A DNA stretch of 20,167 nt from the NCBI GenBank assembly GCA_964610175.1, contig CAZSVE010000052.1, positions 1-20,167 of the forward strand, written 5' to 3'. The notes below the pieces were generated by a model. That model did not search any database, was not told the origin of the DNA, and saw nothing but the letters and a program-made list of their open reading frames with translations. Source of the stretch: CAZSVE01 sp964610175. Lineage in GTDB: Bacteria; Pseudomonadota; Gammaproteobacteria; HK1. This document shows positions 15,697-20,167 of the stretch, piece by piece (position 1 is the stretch's first letter; each line of letters begins with the position of its first letter). The position numbers and the translations under genes are program-made.

Positions 15697-15815
15697 CTAG
15701 CGAAGCTTATGCTCGAACCGACAAAGCGGACCTTGAGCATCGGTAAAGAAAAAAAGTGGTTTTGCTTTGACTAATGCTGGGTTAGCTTTATGAGTTCGAG
15801 GCAAAGCTTCGCTGG
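15697..15815. repeat. Dispersed repeat, copy H, with an inverted second head
   Basis: The copy starts CTAGCGAAGCTTATGCTCGA (15697) five nt after the gshA stop and decays after GGTAAAGAAAA. At 15794-15815 a second head appears in reverse (GTTCGAGGCAAAGCTTCGCT). The two heads face each other across about 75 nt and could form a long hairpin after gshA. The tail is missing. Confidence 0.65.
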
Positions 15816-15853
15816 TGACATTTTTTGAGGGGGCGAATCAAATGGGAGTTATA

Positions 15854-15871
15854 CGCTTGTCACCACAAGCG
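15854..15871. repeat. 7-bp perfect inverted repeat
   Basis: CGCTTGT (15854-15860) and ACAAGCG (15865-15871) pair around CACC. Flanking TATA and CGTATAC allow a weaker outer stem. It lies between the repeat and the C4-like RNA promoter, near the apparent left boundary of the accessory segment. Function unknown. Confidence 0.4.
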
Positions 15872-15912
15872 CCCGTATACAGCCTTAGCCGGGTAAATCA
15901 ATAGGTGTTTCG

Positions 15913-15941
15913 CTGATACTGATCGTTTGATGTTGTACTAT
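15913..15941 (+). promoter_or_regulatory. Putative promoter of the C4-like RNA
   Basis: CTGATA (15913-15918) and TACTAT (15936-15941) are 17 nt apart, each four or five of six to sigma-70 consensus. Transcription would begin at about 15948, directly before the GGGG hairpin that opens the structured RNA. The fit to the RNA 5' end supports it; no other evidence. Confidence 0.4.
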
Positions 15942-15947
15942 GCAATA

Positions 15948-16055
15948 TTGGGGTTAGTACCCCTTCCAGGGACTACTATGACGGGCAGCGTGGGCAGCCT
16001 CACGGCTGGCCGTTGTTCCTGACGATAGTGCTAAACCCACGTGCGCCCGTCTCCA
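15948..16055 (+). ncRNA. C4/CI-like antisense immunity RNA
   Basis: The RNA folds as a junction. GACGGGC (15980-15986) pairs with GCCCGTC (16045-16051) and CGTGGG (15989-15994) with CCCACG (16036-16041). Inside are hairpins CAGCC/GGCTG (15995-16008) and CGTTG/TGACG (16011-16024, with wobbles). A 5' hairpin GGGG/CCCC lies at 15950-15963. Two segments are exactly complementary to the leader of the next gene: CCCTTCC (15961-15967) to GGAAGGG at its ribosome binding site, and AGTGCTAA (16027-16034) to TTAGCACT (16060-16067). This is the plan of the P1/P7 C4 and P4 CI RNAs, which use two short antisense segments (a', b') against matching sites in the leader of the regulated phage gene. Structure and complementarity are seen; family membership is inferred. 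Confidence 0.7.
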
Positions 16056-16059
16056 TCAC

Positions 16060-16078
16060 TTAGCACTGATGGGAAGGG
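16060..16078 (+). promoter_or_regulatory. Target sites a/b for the antisense RNA, with RBS
   Basis: TTAGCACT (16060-16067) and GGAAGGG (16072-16078) lie just before the ATG at 16083 and are exact complements of 16027-16034 and 15961-15967. The second is the ribosome binding site itself, so pairing would block translation. This is the order expected for C4-type control. Confidence 0.6.
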
Positions 16079-16082
16079 TTTT

Positions 16083-16298
16083 ATGAGCCAGACCAGGAAC
16101 ATCTATCATGCTTTTACCGACCTACAAAGACAGGCCGTAGTTCGGCACATTTCGAACTTGGCTGACATCGCTGAAAATTTATCTACCAAAGCCGAAAGCC
16201 TTACCGAACAAATAGACGACTTGGCAAAAGCGCTAGATATTGAATGCGAGTTTGTACCGTTTGACGATGCTTTTCCCGATCCATCAAAAGCTGAGTAA
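16083..16298 (+). CDS. Small helical protein under C4-like RNA control
   Basis: A 71-residue product begins MSQTRNIYHAFTDLQRQAVV, continues with a long heptad-like helix (ISNLADIAENLSTKAESL, then TEQIDDLAKALDIE) and ends in an acidic tail (FDDAFPDPSKAE). I do not recognise a family. The start at 16083 follows GGGAAGGG; an in-frame GTG at 16041 would lie inside the structured RNA and is rejected. By position it corresponds to icd, the short gene (about 70-odd codons) after c4 in phage P1, whose product inhibits cell division and whose translation C4 RNA controls; the sequence itself does not prove any such role. Codon use is more AT-rich than in the chromosomal genes to the left. A kinase gene follows 73 nt later, probably on the same transcript. 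Confidence 0.6.
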   Translation: MSQTRNIYHAFTDLQRQAVVRHISNLADIAENLSTKAESLTEQIDDLAKALDIECEFVPFDDAFPDPSKAE

Positions 16299-16371
16299 TT
16301 TTCAATAAAATTATATAGAATGATAATCGCATAGATAATATATTTGCGGATCGCACATAAGGGGAGTCCAC

Positions 16372-17133
16372 ATGCTTAATAAAAGCGAAGGTATTCTTAT
16401 CGTTTTTGATGGTATTGATGGTGCTGGGAAAACGACACAAGTGAATTTATTGGATAGATTATTACAAGATTCTGGAGAATCTACATGTAGCTCTAAAGAA
16501 CCAACAAATAGTGAATGGGGGCAAAAAGTAAGAATGTCCGCGCATCATGGTAGGATGCCAATCAAGGAAGAATTAAACGCTTTTATTATGGATAGACATC
16601 ACCATATCGATAAAATAATTTCCCCAGCATTACGGGGTGGAAAAATAGTAATCCTTGACAGGTATTACTACTCGACAATATGCTACCAAAGTGCCAGAGG
16701 TGTCGATATAGAAGACTTACATAGCGTTGTTACCAGTAATATTATTGTTCCAGACGTTTCCTTTATACTTGATGTAGATGTAGACATTGCACAAAATAGG
16801 ATAGCAAAAAGAGGTGATTACACAAATGCGTTTGAAGATCCTGATGAATTAAGGAAAGTCCGTGTAAACTATCAGCGTATTCGCAGTGAAAATAGAGATG
16901 ACTGTAAGTATATGTATGAGTTGGATGCCAGCCAACCCATTGATGTTTTACATAAGGCTGTAGTTGAAAAACTTATTGATACAATCTTTTATGATAAGAT
17001 GTGCGAAAAGAAAAACGGTTGTGACGATAAATCAAACTGTGGTTTTAGAATGACGAACTCTTGCCAATGGTTTAATTTAAGGGGTAAACTTATTTCAAGA
17101 ATAAGAGAAGTTCCTACAAATATTATCGAGTAA
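16372..17133 (+). CDS. Thymidylate kinase-like protein (dTMP kinase family)
   Basis: Thymidylate kinase phosphorylates dTMP to dTDP. The product shows the family's motifs: P-loop FDGIDGAGKTTQ (residues 12-23), an EPT motif (SKEPTNSEWGQKVR, residues 41-54) like that of archaeal and phage members instead of the REPGGT of most bacteria, the DRY motif LDRYYYSTICYQSARG (96-98 for DRY), and a lid-like RIAKRGDYTNAFED. At 253 residues it exceeds the usual ~205-215. The last ~45 residues (from about DKMCEKKNG) are Cys/Asn-rich and look unrelated to the kinase fold. AGGGGAG lies 5 nt before the ATG. The gene is strikingly AT-rich beside its neighbours, which points to transfer. Its stop is 3 bp from the stop of the facing transposase. 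A phage-type nucleotide-metabolism role or a deoxynucleoside kinase with altered substrate are both possible. Confidence 0.85.
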   Translation: MLNKSEGILIVFDGIDGAGKTTQVNLLDRLLQDSGESTCSSKEPTNSEWGQKVRMSAHHGRMPIKEELNAFIMDRHHHIDKIISPALRGGKIVILDRYYYSTICYQSARGVDIEDLHSVVTSNIIVPDVSFILDVDVDIAQNRIAKRGDYTNAFEDPDELRKVRVNYQRIRSENRDDCKYMYELDASQPIDVLHKAVVEKLIDTIFYDKMCEKKNGCDDKSNCGFRMTNSCQWFNLRGKLISRIREVPTNIIE

Positions 17134-17136
17134 GTT

Positions 17137-17755
17137 TCAGATACCAGTTAAATACGTTAACCGTTTCCCAACCATCCCACCAACAAGAGACGCGATCCGC
17201 ACCATCGTGTGAATCTTGACATTCCCTTGATTCAAACGGAAAGTGAATTCATCGATATAGCAGCTTAAATGCTTTACGCTCATATGGTGATATACACCAT
17301 TATATCCACGCTTTAGGACTGCCCATACGCTTTCTATTCCATTGGTATGCGCCATTTTATTTACGAATTCCTTGGCACTGTGATTTACGGAATCGTGGAC
17401 GTATCCGATCGAATTCAACCCGATATATCCCTTATGCTTATCAGAATAAACCGTTGTTCCGGTTGCTACATTCTCGGAAACCATGGAATGCAGAGTTTCC
17501 CGCGTAGTATCCGAGACAGCCGAGGCTTTTACTGTCCCGGTATCACGCTCTCTAATTCCGACAACGGCTTGTTTACCAACCGCACCACGCCCGGCGCGTA
17601 GTTTCTTATTACCATGTTTATTCTTCTTCTTTTCCGCCAACATAGGTTTCATCAATTTCAACGATATTCCGAAGTAATTGATCGCCCTGTTCACAGGCTT
17701 TACGGATACGATGCATCATAAACCATGCGGAAGCTTGCCTTATTCCCAATCCGGC
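17137..17755 (-). mobile_element. Truncated IS1595-family insertion sequence
   Basis: The segment is what remains of an IS1595-type element: the DDE/ISXO2-like catalytic half of its transposase in two frames. The N-terminal zinc-ribbon region and any terminal inverted repeat are missing at the 17755 side. At the other side the transposase stop is 3 bp from the kinase stop, so no terminal repeat lies between them, although one could be hidden in the kinase 3' extension. No target duplication was found. Confidence 0.7.
17137..17755 (-). pseudogene. IS1595-family transposase, truncated and frameshifted
   Basis: Frame A (17755 down to a TAA at 17618-17620) reads LGIRQASAWFMMHRIRKACE then QGDQLLRNIVEIDETYVGGK, which contains the first catalytic Asp in the EIDETYVGG motif. 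Frame B (to 17137) continues KNKHGNKKLRAGRGAVGKQ, then TTVYSDKHKGY with the second Asp and VNHSAKEFVN, THTNGIES-type sequence (here HTNGIESVWAVLKRGYNG) with the third acidic residue or His-Asn-Glu equivalent, and YIDEFTFRLN. Joining GGKE to KNKH needs one base to be skipped at about 17625-17632, in a run of AAG/GAA triplets. This is best read as a one-base insertion; a programmed +1 shift is not excluded. A frame-B ATG at 17694 yields 185 residues lacking the first Asp in frame. The first ~100 residues are gone. Confidence 0.8.
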
Positions 17756-17782
17756 CTAGCCGGAACCAAAAATCTTTCTATT

Positions 17783-18223
17783 TCAACTACGTCTGTCATT
17801 TCGACCGCAGGGAGAAATCTTCAAGGCCGAGATAGATTCAGCGCTCGAGATGACATCATTTTCTAAATTTTTCGATCGTTTTGTCGAAGATTTTCCGGGT
17901 AACGGACTGATTTCTTGCTCGGTATTCATATCTGTATCAGCTGACAATACGACACAAAGTCCCTCACCAGTGAAATGACCCTCAGTTTCATCCCAGAATT
18001 CACATATTGCATTAAATAGCGTACGGTTCCCCAGCTTTTTCATGGAGTTGATTTTCCATTCTCCATAGAATTTTTTCGAATCTATCATTCTTATTGAATT
18101 TAGAGCTGATGCACAAGCTCGGACCACCATCGACGCGTCCAATTCATCATGGCCTGGGACTCCAATCGCTTTTCCATTGGTTAACCGAGTATCCAACCGG
18201 CGTCTTCCCAATTCACGTTTCAA
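17783..18223 (-). CDS. Hypothetical protein
   Basis: A 146-residue frame. The first ~105 residues look like plausible protein: RLTNGKAIGVPGHDELDASM, then VVRACASALNSIRMID, KKFYGEWKINSMKKLGNRT and FNAICEFWDETEGHFTGEG. The last ~40 residues are translated from two intergenic repeats (17794-17855 and 17874-17908) and are unlikely to be ancestral. I recognise no family; NGK...G...D...AS...ALN is faintly like the LeuA-type regulatory domain but the spacing does not fit. The start overlaps the end of the toxin remnant upstream, so this too may be a broken gene. Its ribosome binding site is not evident. Confidence 0.35.
   Translation of the reverse strand: MKRELGRRRLDTRLTNGKAIGVPGHDELDASMVVRACASALNSIRMIDSKKFYGEWKINSMKKLGNRTLFNAICEFWDETEGHFTGEGLCVVLSADTDMNTEQEISPLPGKSSTKRSKNLENDVISSAESISALKISPCGRNDRRS
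17794..17855. repeat. Imperfect palindromic element of 62 bp
   Basis: TGTCATTTCGA (17794-17804) and TCGAGATGACA (17845-17855) are near-perfect inverted ends (nine of eleven pair). The left end continues CCGCAGGGAGAAATC, a sequence type seen as dispersed intergenic repeats in diverse bacterial genomes. It sits just beyond the broken end of the transposase. Confidence 0.55.
17874..17908 (+). repeat. Second repeat family (35 bp), copy 2
   Basis: It matches 7255-7289 at 30 of 35 positions without gaps, with the shared block CGGGTAACGGACT at 17896-17908. It follows the 62-bp palindrome by 18 bp. Confidence 0.55.
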
Positions 18224-18377
18224 GCTTCACCTTTCGGGTCTCGTTCGTGACGATACCGTCCTTTTGCCAGATGGGTTCCAGGATACTGCAATAGGACTCG
18301 ATTCGCTCCATGCTATAAATGGAGCAATTGGCATCTGGATAAATCGACCCCTTCCCTGGCAGGATCAACTCCCCCAT
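18213..18377 (-). pseudogene. VapC-like PIN-domain toxin, N-terminal remnant
   Basis: The ATG at 18377 overlaps the end of the antitoxin remnant, as is usual in such pairs. The product reads MGELILPGKGSIYPDANCSI then YSMERIESYCSILEPIWQKD. The IYPDAN..IYSMER segment matches the first PIN motif (usual IYLDANVLIYAVER) with its first catalytic Asp, and YCSILEPIWQ matches the following helix. The frame ends after 54 residues, and the three further acidic motifs of a ~130-residue VapC are missing. It is non-functional as it stands. Confidence 0.65.
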
Positions 18378-18609
18378 GCATCTCGCTCCGCGCACAGGTG
18401 ATTATCCACGGCCTCGGCGCTTTGAAATAGGTATTTGCCCGGTGCACGCGCCAAAATGTCGAGTGCCGAAGGCCGCGCCGCCAGCAATGGCGGTTCGTCT
18501 TCCAGCAGCAGAATCACCTTGACGTTCTCTTTTATGGAAGATTCAGATAATGGGAGGGTATATCGATGACGCCGTCATGGATCCTGACATCGAATTGGAT
18601 GGATCGCAT
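18365..18609 (-). pseudogene. Antitoxin of a VapBC-like pair, frameshifted
   Basis: The ATG at 18609 starts MRSIQFDVRIHDGVIDIPSH, a swapped-hairpin-like antitoxin N-terminus, and the frame then stops at 18532. In another frame the protein resumes SESSIKENVKVILLLEDEPP, then SALDILARAPGKYLFQSAEA and VDNHLCAERDAWGS, a C-terminal pattern (LF.(S/T)AEEVD..(I/L)..ERDSW) common in antitoxins paired with PIN toxins. A single-base change between about 18541 and 18556 would restore one 80-residue protein. AAGAGA upstream is a fair ribosome binding site. It starts 44 nt after the cbiB stop on the same strand. Confidence 0.65.
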
Positions 18610-18653
18610 GGTGATCTCTTTTTGAACGCTCACTTCAAACTTCACACTTTGAA

Positions 18654-19610
18654 TTAAATCCCCGCCCGAATGAGGACACCCGCAACACCGCACGACGACG
18701 CCAACAGGATACAGACCATGATCAAGCGGAGCGCTCGGCGCAGATCGGTGGCGTCCAGATCGTGGCGCCAATCCGCGTCGCCCATGAAGGCCTGATTCGC
18801 CAACGTTCCGCCATAACGGATCGGTCCCAACAACCGTATCCGCAAGGCGCCGGCGCAGGCGGCCTCGCTCCAACCGGAATTCGGGCTTGCGAGCATGGCG
18901 TGGTAACGCCGCGCCGAGTGCCAGGCGAGCCTCGGGTAAAGGCCCAAAAGGGCCGCTCCCGCCATGATGATCGGTACCGAAAGCCGCGCCGACAACCAAT
19001 TCGCCAGGTCGTCGGCACGTGCACCGAACCAACCGAACCGCCGATAGCGAGCGTTCTTGTAGCCTACCATGGAATCCAGACCGGACACCGCCTTGACCAC
19101 GATAAGACCTGGCAATCCGAATAGACACAATGCCCAGAACGGGGTCAGGACACCGTCGGTGAAATTCTCCGCCAAGCTCTCGATGGTGGCGCGCACGACG
19201 TCCGGGCGCGGCAGGTCCACTGTGTCTCGCCCTACCAACATGGCAAGCTGCCTGCGCGCGGCGGGCAAATCATGCAAGGCATGCAATACACGCTGGCCAT
19301 GGACCAACAAGTCGCGCATGCACAGCAGGCTGTAGGCCAGAAACACGTCCCAACCCCAAGCCGCCCACGGGTGGACCCGTTGCAAACCGAAACGGATCCC
19401 CCACCAGGCCATGAGCGCCCCCCCGATCACCAACACCCCGTGCACGATCCCACCCAGGTAACCAGTTTGCCCCATGCGAAACAGTCGCCGCTCCCAGAAA
19501 AGACTCCACGTCCCCAGCATTCGGACGGGGTGCAGGGAATAGACCGGATCGCCGAGAAGGGCATCCGCGACACAGGCAACCAAAATAAGAGCGAGGTCGG
19601 GGTGGTTCAC
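18654..19610 (-). CDS. cbiB: Adenosylcobinamide-phosphate synthase (CbiB/CobD)
   Basis: This integral membrane enzyme attaches the aminopropanol (phosphate) arm to adenosylcobyric acid in cobalamin synthesis. Family motifs are present in order: ACVADALLGDPVYSLHPVRM, SLLCMRDLLVHGQRVLHAL, ARRQLAMLVGRDT, VVRATIESLAENFTDGVLTP, FWALCLFGLPGLIVVKAVSG with LDSMVGYKNARYRRFGWFG and ARADDLANWLSAR, then SPNSGWSEAACAGALRIRLL and GPIRYGG. Several strongly hydrophobic segments span the membrane. The start is unclear: I give the GTG at 19610 (VNHPDLALILVAC, ~318 residues) because it begins where homology begins. Upstream codons run into repeat copy I with only a TTG at 19730, and no Shine-Dalgarno supports either. 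The enzyme is called CobD in aerobic-pathway naming. Remnants of a toxin-antitoxin pair follow it. Confidence 0.92.
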   Translation of the reverse strand: MNHPDLALILVACVADALLGDPVYSLHPVRMLGTWSLFWERRLFRMGQTGYLGGIVHGVLVIGGALMAWWGIRFGLQRVHPWAAWGWDVFLAYSLLCMRDLLVHGQRVLHALHDLPAARRQLAMLVGRDTVDLPRPDVVRATIESLAENFTDGVLTPFWALCLFGLPGLIVVKAVSGLDSMVGYKNARYRRFGWFGARADDLANWLSARLSVPIIMAGAALLGLYPRLAWHSARRYHAMLASPNSGWSEAACAGALRIRLLGPIRYGGTLANQAFMGDADWRHDLDATDLRRALRLIMVCILLASSCGVAGVLIRAGI

Positions 19611-19641
19611 TTCGAAGAGCAGGATTTTGCGAACATGATGC

Positions 19642-19755
19642 CCAGCGAAGGTTTGCCTCGAACCGAAAAAGCATGACCCGACATGGGCAAAGCAAAACCG
19701 GCGTTTCGGAAAATTCGACTCATTTGCCAATGATGAGCAGGGGAAATAAACAAAA
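19642..19755 (+). repeat. Dispersed ~110-bp repeat, copy I
   Basis: The head is CCAGCGAAGGTTTGCCTCGA, followed by ACCGAAAAAGCATGAC; the middle has GCAAAGCAAAACCGGCGTTT and the tail AGGGGAAATAAACAAAA. It is closest to copy C. It lies just upstream of cbiB in the opposite sense, so any cbiB promoter must overlap or pass through it. Confidence 0.75.
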
Positions 19756-19804
19756 TAGTGGGGAGGTATGGAAATCGGATGGATATTGCGTGTTTACGTG
19801 ACCT

Positions 19805-20081
19805 TTATCGAATCGATACCTGAATCGACCGGCCAAGAGCCGCTGCGAATCTTTTCAGTATGGAAAGCCTGATGTCCTCGGCGTGATTTTCGATTCGGGA
19901 GGTGGCCGACCTTCGTGCGTGGAGCTTTTCCGACATTCCTATTTGTTGTGAGACCGAATGCCTGTCGCGTCTGCCTTGGCAAGGCGCCGATTTCGAAGAC
20001 CTGGTAATCGTCGTCGAAGCCTTCGTCGAATTTCGGATCTTCCGTGCGATGTCTGGAGATGTATGTCTTTGGATCGCTCAT
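19805..20081 (-). pseudogene. HigA/XRE-type antitoxin, frameshifted
   Basis: The ATG at 20081 starts MSDPKTYISRHRTEDPKFDE then GFDDDYQVFEIGALPRQTRQ and AFGLT, the front of a HigA-like HTH antitoxin (usual ..DPEF..G....Y..F.IG.LLRQAR...GLTQ). Here the frame continues as nonsense. The remainder appears in another frame: QQIGMSEKLHARRSATSRIE, then NHAEDIRLSILKRFAAALGR and SIQVSIR with a stop at 19805. That is the recognition helix (RSATSRIEN) and C-terminus of the family. The break falls at about 19943-19952 in GGTCTCACAACAAATAGG. One base change would restore a protein of ~90 residues. Its toxin, usually upstream, is not visible before the window ends. Confidence 0.75.
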
Positions 20082-20167
20082 GATGATTTTTTCTCGCGAG
20101 TTTGTCTATTTCCAGCCTTATCCAAAGACACATGAGCCTGAAGGTTGGACGTGAATCCAACGTAAAA
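20082..20167 (-). other. Partial reading frame at the window edge, possibly GIY-YIG-like
   Basis: From the window edge a minus-strand frame reads FYVGFTSNLQAHVSLDKAGN then RQTREKKSS and stops overlapping the antitoxin ATG (TGATGAGC arrangement). YVGFTSNLQA resembles the second half of the GIY-YIG motif region (YVG.T.DL..R...H..G). The piece is only 28 residues, so the call is tentative. A HigB-type toxin would be expected here but the sequence does not look like one. Confidence 0.25.

Noticed and set aside
1..20167. tRNA or rRNA genes
   Set aside because: No cloverleaf with a GTTCGAAT-type arm and matching acceptor was found; CTCGAACCGA in the repeats superficially resembles a T-arm but has no partner arms.

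Overview
The window looks like chromosomal DNA of a gammaproteobacterium. The housekeeping genes are proteobacterial in type: periplasmic DegP/MucD-like protease, NupC-type nucleoside transporter, ThrH phosphatase, separate glycyl-tRNA synthetase beta chain, and the glutamate-cysteine ligase family first described in Acidithiobacillus and sulfur-oxidising relatives. The sequence is moderately GC-rich and loosely packed. It carries many dispersed intergenic repeats, decayed toxin-antitoxin genes and a broken insertion sequence, which suggests a repeat-laden genome under relaxed selection, possibly a sulfur-oxidiser or symbiont. That lifestyle is inference; no taxonomic marker here settles it.

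Layout: 1-713 holds repeat copies and no convincing gene. 714-5893 holds, all on +, cobyrinate a,c-diamide synthase, a Uma2-type nuclease, a Do-family protease and a concentrative nucleoside transporter. 6135-7141 (-) holds an RNA 2',3'-cyclic phosphodiesterase and the remains of an antitoxin/RelE pair joined by a deletion. 7325-9048 (+) holds signal peptidase I and an acetolactate synthase small subunit without its large subunit. 9174-11883 (-) holds glycyl-tRNA synthetase beta with a tandem-repeat insert and without an adjacent alpha subunit, plus two doubtful small ORFs. 11884-12696 is mostly eroded sequence. 12697-15691 holds an RRM protein, ribosomal protein bL31, ThrH (-) and glutamate-cysteine ligase.

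15816-17760 is the accessory part and the most interesting. It holds a structured RNA that matches the design of the phage P1/P7 C4 and satellite P4 CI antisense immunity RNAs. The RNA sits directly upstream of a 71-residue ORF whose leader carries sequences complementary to two segments of it, one of them covering the ribosome binding site. Next comes an AT-rich thymidylate-kinase-like gene, which converges with a truncated, frameshifted IS1595-type transposase. This looks like a remnant of a phage or phage-satellite island.

17783-20167 holds a hypothetical ORF, a wrecked VapBC-like pair, adenosylcobinamide-phosphate synthase (CbiB/CobD) and a frameshifted HigA/XRE antitoxin. Two cobalamin-pathway genes (CobB/CbiA and CbiB/CobD) therefore lie at opposite ends of the window.

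A dispersed repeat of about 110 bp occurs as at least eight full-length or nearly full-length copies plus fragments. It has a GCGAAGCTTCGC palindrome at its head and a GGGAAATAAAC tail. It sits in most intergenic gaps and in two places its head supplies the stop codon of the upstream gene.
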